Part shown: positions 44,747-53,559 of the stretch, piece after piece
Layout of the letters: every line of letters starts with the position of its first letter
How positions within the stretch are numbered: the stretch's first letter is position 1
Origin: Sphingobium quisquiliarum P25
Lineage (GTDB): Bacteria; Pseudomonadota; Alphaproteobacteria; Sphingomonadales; Sphingomonadaceae
NCBI RefSeq assembly: GCF_000445065.1
Contig: NZ_ATHO01000045.1
Coordinates: 1 to 64,000, forward strand
Reading direction: 5' to 3'
Length of the DNA: 64,000 nt
Notes under the pieces: model-generated
Database searches by the model: none
Told to the model about the DNA's origin: nothing
The model's input: the letters and a program-made list of their open reading frames with translations, nothing else
Translations under genes and position numbers: made by a program

Positions 44747-45618
44747 AGCCCATCCCCAGCGGACGCGGCAAGCCCGCGTCCGTCCAGATCGATCAAATGC
44801 GCCAGCACGGATCGCCCGGCGGCGGAATGAAGCCGCGGGTCGATGCCCTTGTACATCTCCGCCACCATGTCCGGGATCGTGCTGGCCCCGTTGCGCTCCA
44901 GAAAGCGCATTATCTGCCCTTCGCGCTGCTTGCGATGGCCCATCATGCCGCGCACCAGACGGCGCGGATTTTCGACCGGATCGCCGTGGGCGGGATAGTA
45001 GATCGCGTCGTCGCGGTCGAGCAGCCGCTGCATCGAGCGCATATAGTCAGCCATGTCACCATCGGGCGGCGAGATGACGCTGGTGGACCAGCCCATTACA
45101 TGGTCGCCGGTGAACAGGGCATTCTCCTCCGCCAGAGCGAAACAGAGATGGTTGGACGTATGGCCGGGCGTCGCCAGCGCTTCCAGCGTCCAGCCTTCGC
45201 CCCTCACCTGCTCGCCATCGGCGAGGACACGGTCGGGCCGGTAGGAGGGGTCGAAGGCGGCGTCGGCGCGCGGGCCGTCATCGTCCAGAACCAGGGGCGC
45301 GCAGCCAGTGACGCGCGCGCCGGTCTGCGCCGAAAGCGGCCGGGCCGCCGGGCTGTGATCACGATGGGTATGGGTGCACAGGATCGCGCGGACAGGGCGG
45401 CCCCCGATTGCGGCGAGCAGCGCGTCGAGATGGTCCGCATCGTCCGGGCCGGGATCGATGACGGCGAGATCGCTGGTGCCCACCAGATAGGTCTGCGTTC
45501 CCGTATAGGTGAAGGGCGACGGATTGGGCGCGAGGACGCGGCCGATGCGCGGAGACATCTGGAGCAGCGTGCCGGTGGGCATTCCGGCAGGATCGGGAGC
45601 AGTTGCCATGCGCTCCAT
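44731..45618 (-). CDS. Metallo-beta-lactamase fold hydrolase (LACTB2-like)
   Basis: 295 aa. Zinc ligands are in CTHTHRDHSPAA, ATPGHTSNHLCF, FTGDHVMGW and YYPAHGDP. The C-terminal winged helix (VRGMMGHRKQREGQIMRFLERNGASTIPDMV) matches the LACTB2-like subfamily, which includes endoribonucleases. A second ATG at 45609 is possible. It overlaps the DUF4230 gene and is divergent from xerC. Confidence 0.85.
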   Translation of the reverse strand: MERMATAPDPAGMPTGTLLQMSPRIGRVLAPNPSPFTYTGTQTYLVGTSDLAVIDPGPDDADHLDALLAAIGGRPVRAILCTHTHRDHSPAARPLSAQTGARVTGCAPLVLDDDGPRADAAFDPSYRPDRVLADGEQVRGEGWTLEALATPGHTSNHLCFALAEENALFTGDHVMGWSTSVISPPDGDMADYMRSMQRLLDRDDAIYYPAHGDPVENPRRLVRGMMGHRKQREGQIMRFLERNGASTIPDMVAEMYKGIDPRLHSAAGRSVLAHLIDLDGRGLAASAGDGLWRTA

Positions 45619-45725
45619 GTGCCCATCTGACGGGGATTTTCAAGGCCCGGAAGCATCGGGGATTCCGTTTGGGGCGGCGCTGGCTTACTGTCTTTGCCTC
45701 CGCTCGACACGAACGGACGTGGAGA

Positions 45726-46619
45726 ATGGACGTGCGGGATCTTGTGGAAGCATGGCGAAGTCATCTGGCGCTAGACCGGCGGCGGTCAACGCACACGGTG
45801 CGCGCCTATGTGGCGACGGCGGAGCGGCTGATCGCTTTCCTGGAGGAGCATCGCGGGGAAACGGTAACGGCGGCAAGCATCGCGGGCATTGGTCAGGCGG
45901 ACCTGCGCGCTTTCCTAGCGGCGCGGCGCATGGACGGGATCGGCAATGTGTCGGCGGCGCGGGAATTGTCGGCGGTGCGCGGTTTCCTGAAGTTCATCGG
46001 CGGCGCGGATGCGCAGGTGCCGCTGCTGAAGGGGCCGAAGGTCAAGCGCGGGCTGCCCCGGCCGGTGTCGCCCGATGAAGCGGTGGCGCTGGCGAGCGAT
46101 ATCGCTGAAACGGCGCGGGAGGGATGGATCGGCGCGCGCGATTGGGCGGTGCTGCTGCTGCTCTACGGCGCGGGGCTGCGCATCGGCGAGGCGATGGGGC
46201 TGATGGGCGATGTCCTGCCCCTGGGCGACACGCTGCGGGTGACGGGCAAGCGCGGCAAGACGCGGATGGTGCCGCTGCTGCCGCAGGTGCGCGCAGCGAT
46301 CGAGGCCTATGTCGCGGCCTGCCCCTATCCGGTGGCGCGGCAGGAGCCGCTGTTCCGGGGGGCGCGGGGCGGTCCGCTATCGGCTGCGATCATCCGGCGG
46401 GCGGTGCAGGGCGCGCGGGGACGGCTGGGGCTGGCGGAACGCACGACGCCGCATGCGCTGCGCCACAGCTTCGCGACGCACCTGCTGGGGCGCGGAGCGG
46501 ACTTACGATCGTTGCAGGAACTGTTGGGGCATGCCAGCCTGTCGTCGACGCAAATCTATACGCAGGTGGATGCGGCGCATCTGCTGGATGTGTACCGGCA
46601 TGCGCATCCCCGGGCGTGA
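45726..46619 (+). CDS. xerC: Tyrosine recombinase XerC
   Basis: Site-specific recombinase for chromosome dimer resolution at dif, 297 aa. The N-terminal SAM-like domain has LALDRRRSTHTVRAYVATAERL. The catalytic set is visible: R in YGAGLRIGEAMGL, K in GKRGKTRMVPL, HALRHSFATHLL, LLGHASLSSTQIYTQ with the nucleophilic tyrosine. GGAG precedes the ATG. XerD cannot be ruled out, but the length and context suit XerC. Confidence 0.88.
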   Translation: MDVRDLVEAWRSHLALDRRRSTHTVRAYVATAERLIAFLEEHRGETVTAASIAGIGQADLRAFLAARRMDGIGNVSAARELSAVRGFLKFIGGADAQVPLLKGPKVKRGLPRPVSPDEAVALASDIAETAREGWIGARDWAVLLLLYGAGLRIGEAMGLMGDVLPLGDTLRVTGKRGKTRMVPLLPQVRAAIEAYVAACPYPVARQEPLFRGARGGPLSAAIIRRAVQGARGRLGLAERTTPHALRHSFATHLLGRGADLRSLQELLGHASLSSTQIYTQVDAAHLLDVYRHAHPRA

Positions 46620-46661
46620 TCGGATGATGCCATAGATAACAAAGGCGGGAGAGCGTTTGGC

Positions 46662-47261
46662 TCACCCCCTCGGTTTCCATGTCGCGAGGCGCCACAGATA
46701 TAGCGCGATAGCCCCCACCACGCAGGCGGTGGCGACGGGACCAACATATTTGTCGATATCGCGGAAATTCTGGCCCAGCACATAGCCCGCATAGGCAAGG
46801 ATGATGTTCCAGATCAGCGCGCCGCCCGCCGTCCAGGCGAGAAACCTGACATGGCCCATGCGGAACAGCCCCGCCGGTAGCGAGATCATGGTGCGGAAGG
46901 CGGGCAGGAAGCGGAAGACGAAGACGACGATCTGGCCATATTTGCCGAAAATATGGTCAAGCCTTTCGACATCCCTCCATTCCAGCGTGGCCCAGCGGCC
47001 ATAGCGATCGACCAAGGGTTTGAGCCGGTGAAAGCCCAGGATATGGCCCACCAGATACCAGAAATAGTTGCCGACGGTGGTTCCCACGGTCCCGGCGAGC
47101 AGCAGCCATTCCATCGCCATGCGCCCCTGGCCGACCCGGATGCCGCCGATGCCCATGATCAGTTCGGACGGGATCGGCGGAAAGACATTTTCCAGGATCA
47201 TCAGGACGAAGATGCCCCAGTAGCCGCCCGCGTCGATGAGGTGCAGGACCCATTGGGTCAT
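46662..47261 (-). CDS. DedA family membrane protein
   Basis: 199 aa, about five hydrophobic segments. ENVFPPIPSELIMGIGG, GTTVGNYFWYLVGHILG and FRFLPAFRTMISLPAGLFRMGHVRF are DedA/SNARE-associated signatures. The family acts in undecaprenyl-phosphate or phospholipid translocation. It converges on xerC. Confidence 0.9.
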   Translation of the reverse strand: MTQWVLHLIDAGGYWGIFVLMILENVFPPIPSELIMGIGGIRVGQGRMAMEWLLLAGTVGTTVGNYFWYLVGHILGFHRLKPLVDRYGRWATLEWRDVERLDHIFGKYGQIVVFVFRFLPAFRTMISLPAGLFRMGHVRFLAWTAGGALIWNIILAYAGYVLGQNFRDIDKYVGPVATACVVGAIALYLWRLATWKPRG

Positions 47262-47287
47262 CCTTCACGCCGCCCGGCGCTGCCCTG

Positions 47288-47309
47288 CGCTCCTGCCTTC
47301 GCGGGAGCG
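47288..47309. repeat. Short family C palindrome between gshB and dedA
   Basis: CGCTCCTGCC-TT-CGCGGGAGCG forms an imperfect 10-bp palindrome between the gshB stop and the dedA start on the reverse strand. Confidence 0.5.
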
Positions 47310-47325
47310 TGATGCGCCGTTCCAG

Positions 47326-48300
47326 TCAGGCGGCCACCCGTGCGGCCAGGCGGGCGTCTATGGCATCCCAGATCATGCCGCCGGTATCAGTGCCGTTGAA
47401 CGCGTCGATCGATACGATGCCGGTGGGCGAGGTCACGTTGATTTCGGTCAGCCATTCGCCGCCGATCACGTCGATGCCGACGAACAGCAGGCCGCGCCGC
47501 TTGAGTTCCGGGCCCATGGCGGCACAGATTTCCAGTTCGCGGTCGGTGAGTTCCGTCCGCGCGGCCGATCCGCCGACCGCAAGGTTGGAGCGGATTTCGC
47601 CAGCGCCGGGAATGCGGTTGATCGCGCCCGCGACCTCCCCATCCACCAGCACGATGCGCTTGTCGCCCTGCGCGACACCGGGGATGAAGGCCTGAACCAT
47701 GAAGGGTTCGACCCATGAGGCGTTGAACAGTTCCACCAGCGCCGACAGGTTCGCGCCGGATTGCCCGACATGAAAGACGGCGTTGCCCGCATTGCCATAG
47801 AGCGGCTTGACGACGATCTCGCCATGTTCGGCAAGGAAGCTCCTGACCTCCGCCAGATCGCGGGTGATCATGGTCGGCGGCATGAAACGGGCATAGTCGA
47901 GCACGAACAGCTTTTCGGGCGCGTTGCGGACGGAGGCGGGGTCGTTCACCACCAGCGTTTCGGGCTGCACCCGCTCCAGCAGATGGGTGGCGGTGATGTA
48001 GCTGAGGTCAAAGGGCGGGTCCTGCCGCATGAGGACCACGTCCACATCGCGGCCAAGGTCGAGCAGTTCCGGCTCCCCGAAGGCATAATGGTCGCCCTCC
48101 ACCTTCTGCACCTTCACCGGATGCGCCTTCGCCAGCACGCGGCCGTCGCGATAGGTTAGGTCCGGCGCGAGATAATGGTAGAGGCGATGCCCCCTCGCCC
48201 GCGCCGCCAGCATGATGTGGAAGGTGGAATCGCCCTTGATGTTGATCCCTTCCATCGGGTCCATCTGCACGGCGACGGTGAGAGGGTTGAGTTGGGTCAT
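47326..48300 (-). CDS. gshB: Glutathione synthetase
   Basis: ATP-grasp ligase that joins gamma-glutamylcysteine and glycine, 324 aa. MDPMEGINIKGDSTFHIMLAA, MRQDPPFDLSYITATHLLE, KPLYGNAGNAVFHV and FVGIDVIGGEWLTEINVTSPTGI match prokaryotic GshB. Confidence 0.96.
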   Translation of the reverse strand: MTQLNPLTVAVQMDPMEGINIKGDSTFHIMLAARARGHRLYHYLAPDLTYRDGRVLAKAHPVKVQKVEGDHYAFGEPELLDLGRDVDVVLMRQDPPFDLSYITATHLLERVQPETLVVNDPASVRNAPEKLFVLDYARFMPPTMITRDLAEVRSFLAEHGEIVVKPLYGNAGNAVFHVGQSGANLSALVELFNASWVEPFMVQAFIPGVAQGDKRIVLVDGEVAGAINRIPGAGEIRSNLAVGGSAARTELTDRELEICAAMGPELKRRGLLFVGIDVIGGEWLTEINVTSPTGIVSIDAFNGTDTGGMIWDAIDARLAARVAA

Positions 48301-48322
48301 CCAAAAAGCCTTCTTACAAGCT

Positions 48323-48394
48323 CCGTTCGTTTCGAGCGCAGTCGAGAAACGCGTGTTGCGCTATCTGCTTCTCGACTTCGCTCGAAGCGAACGG
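48323..48394. repeat. Palindromic repeat between gshB and yraN
   Basis: CCGTTCGTTTCGAGCGCAG (left) and CTCGACTTCGCTCGAAGCG followed by AACGG (right) form an inverted pair related to, but distinct from, family A. It sits in the gap upstream of gshB. Confidence 0.7.
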
Positions 48395-48416
48395 GAGGTG
48401 GAGCCTTGGGCAGAGG

Positions 48417-48770
48417 TCAGCCCCCATGCCAGACATTCGCCAGATGGCGCGGCGGGCGGCCCGGCGCAAGGAGGATCACGTCGATCCGCATGTCATCGCC
48501 CGGCTCGGCAAGCTGATGGAAGAGGATTTCCGCCGCCGAAGCGACGCGGGAGAGGCGGCGCTCGTCGATGGCGAGGTCAAGATCGGCGGCGGTGGCGCGG
48601 GCCTTCACCTCGACAAAGGCGAGCATCGCGCCGCGCCGCGCGACAAGGTCCACCTCCCCCGCCGGCGTGCGCAGGCGGCGGCCGACGATGCGCCAGCCCT
48701 TGAGGCGCAGCCACCATCCGGCGATGCGCTCCGCCTGACGGCCGCGCTTTTCGGCCTGCTGCCGCTTCAC
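48417..48770 (-). CDS. yraN: YraN / UPF0102 family nuclease-like protein
   Basis: 117 aa. The nuclease-fold core is GEVDLVARRGAMLAFVEVKARA, with AERIAGWWLRLKGWRIVGRRLRT before it. The GTG start overlaps the rsmI stop (GTGA), a classic rsmI-yraN pair. Confidence 0.92.
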   Translation of the reverse strand: MKRQQAEKRGRQAERIAGWWLRLKGWRIVGRRLRTPAGEVDLVARRGAMLAFVEVKARATAADLDLAIDERRLSRVASAAEILFHQLAEPGDDMRIDVILLAPGRPPRHLANVWHGG

Positions 48771-49609
48771 CCCTTGAGTTCCATGGCGCGCGCGTAGAGG
48801 GCGCGGCGGTCGAGGCCGAGCTTTTTGGCCACCTTCCCGGCGGCCTTGGACACGGGCAGGCGTTCCATCGCTTCGATGAGCGCGGCGTCGGCGTCTTCGG
48901 CGCTTGGCGGCGGGGCTTCGCCGGGCGGACCGGCTATGACGACGATTTCGCCCTTGGGCGGGGCGTCGGCGTACAGGGCGGAAAGTCCGGTGAGGGTGCC
49001 GGTGCGGGTCTCCTCGAACGCCTTGCTGATTTCGCGGCTGACGGCGGCGTCGCGATCGCCCAGCGCTTCGGCCATGGCGGCAAGGCTTTCGGACAGGCGC
49101 GGGCCGCTTTCGTAGAAGATCAGCGTGGCGCGCAGGGCGGCGACCTCGGCAAGGGCGTCGGCGCGGGCTTTCTGCTTGGCGGGCAGGAAGCCCATGAAGA
49201 GGAAGCGGTCGGTGGGAAGGCCCGAGAGCGTCAGCGCGGCGATGGCGGCGCTGGGGCCGGGCAGCGTGGTGATGTTCCGCCCCGCCGCGCGCGCGTCGCG
49301 GACAAGCTTGTAGCCGGGATCGGAAATGAGCGGCGTCCCCGCGTCGGAAAGGAGCGCGACCGATTCGCTGGCCATACTCTCGATCAGGCGCTGCCGCACC
49401 CCTTCGGCGCTGTGATCGTGATAGGGGATCATGGGACGATCCGATCCGGCATGGCGCAGAAGCCGTGCGCTCACCCGTGTATCTTCCACGGCGATCACAT
49501 CGGCGCGGCGCAGGACATCGGCCGCGCGGGGGCTAAGGTCTCCGAGGTTGCCGATCGGCCCCGCAACGATGTAAAGCCCCGGTTCCAGACCAGACGTTGT
49601 AGTTTCCAT
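48767..49609 (-). CDS. rsmI: 16S rRNA (cytidine-1402-2'-O)-methyltransferase
   Basis: 280 aa. AGPIGNLGDLSPRAADVLRRADVIAVEDTRVSARLL, ALLSDAGTPLISDPGYKLV and LPGPSAAIAALTLSGLPTDRFLFMGFLP are the RsmI tetrapyrrole-methylase-fold motifs. The ATG at 49609 is chosen because the family motif begins 15 residues in; the open frame continues far upstream without similarity. Confidence 0.95.
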   Translation of the reverse strand: METTTSGLEPGLYIVAGPIGNLGDLSPRAADVLRRADVIAVEDTRVSARLLRHAGSDRPMIPYHDHSAEGVRQRLIESMASESVALLSDAGTPLISDPGYKLVRDARAAGRNITTLPGPSAAIAALTLSGLPTDRFLFMGFLPAKQKARADALAEVAALRATLIFYESGPRLSESLAAMAEALGDRDAAVSREISKAFEETRTGTLTGLSALYADAPPKGEIVVIAGPPGEAPPPSAEDADAALIEAMERLPVSKAAGKVAKKLGLDRRALYARAMELKG

Positions 49610-49620
49610 AAGGACGCCAG

Positions 49621-50823
49621 ATGACAGAGACGGATGCCCTCCGGCAAGCGGCCATGTTCGCGGCAATGAAGCGCGGTGCGCGTATTTTGTTCGCCGCCAG
49701 CGCGCTGCTGGTGGCCGCCTGTCAGTCGATCGTCCCGCGCGGGCCGGGGCCGGTGCGCCCCACCGAGCCCGTGTCCACTGCCCCGGACGTGACGCAGGGC
49801 CTGCCCACCGATACGCAGCGCCACCGCGTCGCGCTGCTGGTGCCGATGAGCGGCCCAAATGCGGGCGTGGGCCAGTCGATCGCCAATGCGACGACGCTGG
49901 CGCTGCTGGACACCAAGGCGGACAAGGTGCGCATCACCACCTATGACACCAGCATGGGCGCGGCGGCGGCGGCGAACCGGGCGCTGGCGGAAGGCAACCG
50001 GCTGATCCTGGGCCCGCTATTGGCGGAGGACGCGCGGATCGTGGGGCCGATCGCGGCCAAGGCCGATGTGCCGGTGATCAGCTTTTCCAACGATGTGAGC
50101 ATCGCCGGGAACGGCGTCTACATCATGGGCTATAATCCGGGCCAGTCGATCGAGCGCGTGGTCGAGTTCGCCAAGGGCAAGGGGCTGTCGAAATTCGCGG
50201 CGCTGGTGCCCAAGGGCGTCTATGGCGAGCGGTCGGGCACGTCGCTGCTGCGCGCGGTCGAGCAGGAAGGCGGCACGGTCGTATCGATGCAGACCTTCGA
50301 CCGGTCGCCCGCTTCGATGACGGCGGCGGTGAAGAAATTGCAGGCATCGTCCAGCTATGACGCGCTGCTGATCGCGGACAGCGGGCGAGTGGCGCTGCAA
50401 CTTGCGCCCATCGTGCGGAAGAATGGCGGCGCGACGGCGCGCCTGCTGGGGACGGAATTGTGGAATACCGACCGCAGCATCGCCTCCAGCCCGGCGCTGC
50501 GCGGCGCGTGGTTCGCGAGCGTTTCGGACGGGCTCTATGGCCAGTTGGCGAGCAAATACCGCGCCCGCTATGGCAGCGCGCCCTTCCGCCTGTCGGCGCT
50601 GGGCTATGACGCCGTGCTGCTGACCGTGCGAATCGCGCGCGACTGGAAGCCGGGGACGCCCTTCCCCGCGTCGAGGCTGCGCGATTCGGGGGGCTTTTCC
50701 GGGATCGACGGAGCGTTCCGCTTCGGGCGCAGCGGGGTTGCCGAACGGGCTCTGGAAGTGTCGGAGGTGGGTGCGGGCACCTATACGGTGGTGGCGGCAG
50801 CGCCGCGGGCTTTCGCGGAGTAA
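49621..50823 (+). CDS. Penicillin-binding protein activator (LpoA-like) lipoprotein
   Basis: 400 aa. The lipobox is LLVAAC (about residue 34), followed by a Pro-rich linker and a type-1 periplasmic-binding fold (VALLVPMSGPNAGVGQSIANATTLAL, LILGPLLAEDARIVGPIA, VISFSNDVSIAGNGVYIMG). The fold is shared by LpoA, which activates PBP1A. AAGGA lies 6 nt before the ATG; in-frame ATGs at 49654 and 49666 are alternatives. It is divergent from rsmI with only 11 nt between, an arrangement common for LpoA homologues. Confidence 0.85.
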   Translation: MTETDALRQAAMFAAMKRGARILFAASALLVAACQSIVPRGPGPVRPTEPVSTAPDVTQGLPTDTQRHRVALLVPMSGPNAGVGQSIANATTLALLDTKADKVRITTYDTSMGAAAAANRALAEGNRLILGPLLAEDARIVGPIAAKADVPVISFSNDVSIAGNGVYIMGYNPGQSIERVVEFAKGKGLSKFAALVPKGVYGERSGTSLLRAVEQEGGTVVSMQTFDRSPASMTAAVKKLQASSSYDALLIADSGRVALQLAPIVRKNGGATARLLGTELWNTDRSIASSPALRGAWFASVSDGLYGQLASKYRARYGSAPFRLSALGYDAVLLTVRIARDWKPGTPFPASRLRDSGGFSGIDGAFRFGRSGVAERALEVSEVGAGTYTVVAAAPRAFAE

Positions 50824-50828
50824 GGCGG

Positions 50829-51602
50829 CTAGACGCGCCCCAGAGGAACGATCACCGGCCAATCACCATCCGCTTCGATACGGACGGCGATGCCATAGAC
50901 CCGCGCGAGGTTCTGTTCAGTCAGGACCTGCATGGGAGGACCGTCAGCCACCAGCCTGCCGCTGTCCATCAACAGCAGGCGATCGCAATAGCGCGCGGCC
51001 ATGCTGAGGTCGTGGAGGACGGTGACCACCAGCGACCCGGCGCGCGATTCGGCGCGCAGCAGGTCCATGACGTCGATCTGATGGCCAGGATCGAGCGCCG
51101 CGAGCGGTTCGTCGGCGATCAGGGCTGGCGCGCCGACCGCCAAAGCGCGCGCCAGCAGGACACGGGCGCGTTCACCGCCTGACAATTCGGTCGCGATCCG
51201 CCCTTTCAGGTGAATAACGTCCGCGCGGGCCAGCGCTGCGTCGACCAGCGCCTCGTCCTGCGGGGAGAGACGGGAGAGCGGGCCCAGATGCGGCATGCGG
51301 CCCAGCGCCACCAGCCGTTCGACCAGCAGCGGCCAATGGAGCGTCTGGCCCTGAGGCAGATAGGCGGCGCGGCGCGCCACGTCCTTCCGGCCGAGGCTGG
51401 CGATCGGAATGCCGTCGATCGACACGACGCCCCTTTCGGGACGGACGAGGCCCAGCAGCGCGCGGATCAGGGTGGACTTGCCCGCGCCGTTGGGACCGAT
51501 AATACCGGCAAGCTGCCCCGGCTCCAGCATCGTGGAGACGCTCGTCACGGCGGCATGACGGCCGAGGCGCACGGAAAGGTCCTGGGCACGAAGGGTCACC
51601 AT
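50829..51602 (-). CDS. btuD: Vitamin B12-type ABC transporter ATP-binding protein
   Basis: 257 aa. Walker A is IGPNGAGKSTLI, signature ELSGGERARVLLARALA and Walker B ALIADEPLAALD. It overlaps the permease gene by seven bases. The substrate assignment rests on the adjacent btuF and the riboswitch-controlled btuB; by sequence alone it could also serve iron chelates or heme. Confidence 0.85.
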   Translation of the reverse strand: MVTLRAQDLSVRLGRHAAVTSVSTMLEPGQLAGIIGPNGAGKSTLIRALLGLVRPERGVVSIDGIPIASLGRKDVARRAAYLPQGQTLHWPLLVERLVALGRMPHLGPLSRLSPQDEALVDAALARADVIHLKGRIATELSGGERARVLLARALAVGAPALIADEPLAALDPGHQIDVMDLLRAESRAGSLVVTVLHDLSMAARYCDRLLLMDSGRLVADGPPMQVLTEQNLARVYGIAVRIEADGDWPVIVPLGRV

Positions 51603-52591
51603 AGCCGCCGCTCCCGCATCAGATGGACGAGGAAGACGGGGACGCCCAGCAAGGCGGTCAGGACTCCCAGCTTGAGTTCGCTGCTGGTCGGGATAAGGCG
51701 CACGCCGATGTCGGCAAAGGTGAGCAGCGCCGCGCCGCCCAGCAGCGATGGCAGCAGGACGGCGGAAGGAGAGCGATCCGTCAGCGGGCGGACCAGATGG
51801 GGTACGATCAGGCCGACGAAGCCGATCGCGCCCGACACCGCGACGGCGCCGCCTACGCCGATCGCGACGCCCAGCATCATGCGCAACCGCGCCTTGCCAA
51901 GGTCGACGCCCAGCGCCTGCGCGCCTTCCTCACCCAGTGTCAACGCATCAAGGCTGCTGCCGTCGGCGATCAGCAGCGCCGCGCCGATGAGAACGCAAGG
52001 GAAGGCGATCCAGACATGGGCGTAACTGCGGTTTTCGAGACTGCCCATCAGCCAGTTCATGATCTCCATCGCGGCGAAGGGATTGGGCGACAGGTTGAGC
52101 GACAGGCTGATCCCCGCGCCCGTCAGCGTCGCCACGGCAATCCCCGCCAGGATCAGCGTCAGCGGGCTTTCAGAAGGGCCAGCGAGCAGGAACAGCGCGG
52201 CGATGGCGATGAGGCTGGTGATGATGGCGAGGATGGGAAGGACGATCGGGTGAAGCTGCGCCAACCCGAAATAGAGGGCGCAGACGGCCCCCAGCGCGGC
52301 GGCGTTGGACGCGCCCAGCACTGACGGTTCGGCGAGCGGGTTGCGAAGATAGCCCTGCAACGCCGCTCCGGCGAGGCCGAGCATGCCGCCGACGATGAGG
52401 CCAAGGAGCATGCGCGGCAGGCGCAGATCAAGGAGGATGGCGCGCGCGACCTCGTCACCCCCGCCGGTGAGCACGGCGACCATGCGGGCGGGCGAGAGCG
52501 GGACCGCGCCCAGGGTGATGGAGCCCAAGGCGGCGGCGAATGTGAGCGCCATGAGGATGGGGAGCAGCAGCGGGTGGCGGCGAATGCTCAT
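51596..52591 (-). CDS. btuC: Vitamin B12-type ABC transporter permease
   Basis: FecCD-family permease, 331 aa, about ten membrane helices. LRLPRMLLGLIVGGMLGLAGAALQGYLRNPLAEPSVLGASNAAALGAV and GAIGFVGLIVPHLVRPL are the family motifs. It is divergent from btuF with a repeat pair between. Confidence 0.88.
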   Translation of the reverse strand: MSIRRHPLLLPILMALTFAAALGSITLGAVPLSPARMVAVLTGGGDEVARAILLDLRLPRMLLGLIVGGMLGLAGAALQGYLRNPLAEPSVLGASNAAALGAVCALYFGLAQLHPIVLPILAIITSLIAIAALFLLAGPSESPLTLILAGIAVATLTGAGISLSLNLSPNPFAAMEIMNWLMGSLENRSYAHVWIAFPCVLIGAALLIADGSSLDALTLGEEGAQALGVDLGKARLRMMLGVAIGVGGAVAVSGAIGFVGLIVPHLVRPLTDRSPSAVLLPSLLGGAALLTFADIGVRLIPTSSELKLGVLTALLGVPVFLVHLMRERRLW

Positions 52592-52626
52592 GGCTTGCTT
52601 CCCCGCTGCCTGTGAGTAGACGACAT

Positions 52627-52688
52627 GCTCCTGCGCAGGCAGGAGTCCAGTCCCACCGCATCAACTGGGCTCCTGCCTGCGCAGGAGC
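52627..52688. repeat. Family C inverted pair between btuC and btuF
   Basis: GCTCCTGCGCAGGCAGGAG (left) and GCTCCTGCCTGCGCAGGAGC (right, ending 52688) are facing palindromic arms in the 122-nt divergent gap, leaving little room for separate promoters. Confidence 0.7.
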
Positions 52689-52713
52689 AGGGCGCGTTTT
52701 GAAGGCAGGCTTT

Positions 52714-53523
52714 ATGCACAAAAGGATCATCGCGGCATTGTGCCTGCTCAGCCTGACAGCCGCTGCGCCAACGCCGCCGAAGCGAATCGTGTCGCTCAAC
52801 ACCTGCGCCGATCAATATGTGCTGGCGCTTGCCGATCCGGGGCAGATCGCGGCCTTGAGCCCTTATGGCCACGACCCGGAATTGTCCGCCGCCGTCGCCA
52901 AGGCGCGGCAGATCCGCGTGCTCAAGCGCCCCGCCGAGGAAGTGCTGGCGATCGGGCCGGACCTGGTGGTGGGCTTTCCTGATGGCGCGGGTGGCGTGGT
53001 GGGTGCGCCACAAGGGCGGTGGCGCAAGCTGGGGCTGGCGAGCGCGGACGGTTTCGCGGCCATCCGCGGCCAGATCCGTCAGGTGGCGGCAGCGGTCGGC
53101 CATCCGGCGCGCGGGCAGGCTCTGATCGCGCGCATGGAGCGCGACCTTGCGGCCCTGCCCCGTCCCCGGCGCGGCGGCGTGGCGGCCTATTATCAGAGGC
53201 GCGGCTATATGACGGGCACCGGCACGCTGGTGGATGATCTGATCCAGCGGGCGGGACTGACAAATCTGGCCGCGAAGCTGGGCAAGCCCGCGCTGGCGCA
53301 GGTGTCGCTGGAGGAGATGATCGCTGCCCGTCCCGACTATCTGATCGTGGAGGAAGGCAGCGAGAAGATCGTCGACCAGGGGACGGAGATGCTGCACCAT
53401 CCGGTCCTGCGATCCATCCCGCGCATCCGCGTGCCGCAGGCGTGGACCGTCTGCGGCGGCCCGGCCTATGTACAGGCCGCGCGCAGCATCATTGCGCAGA
53501 TCAACGCCGCGCCGGAGCGTTGA
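52714..53523 (+). CDS. btuF: Vitamin B12-type ABC transporter substrate-binding protein
   Basis: Periplasmic binding protein, 269 aa, signal peptide HKRIIAALCLLSLTAAAPT. The cobalamin/siderophore-binding fold starts with PKRIVSLNTCADQYVLALADPGQIAALSPY. The ATG at 52714 has GAAGG upstream and starts the signal peptide; the frame is open further upstream through the repeat. Confidence 0.85.
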   Translation: MHKRIIAALCLLSLTAAAPTPPKRIVSLNTCADQYVLALADPGQIAALSPYGHDPELSAAVAKARQIRVLKRPAEEVLAIGPDLVVGFPDGAGGVVGAPQGRWRKLGLASADGFAAIRGQIRQVAAAVGHPARGQALIARMERDLAALPRPRRGGVAAYYQRRGYMTGTGTLVDDLIQRAGLTNLAAKLGKPALAQVSLEEMIAARPDYLIVEEGSEKIVDQGTEMLHHPVLRSIPRIRVPQAWTVCGGPAYVQAARSIIAQINAAPER

Positions 53524-53559
53524 GGGGCGAGCGGTCACGCCCGCCCCCCTAGCCCTTCA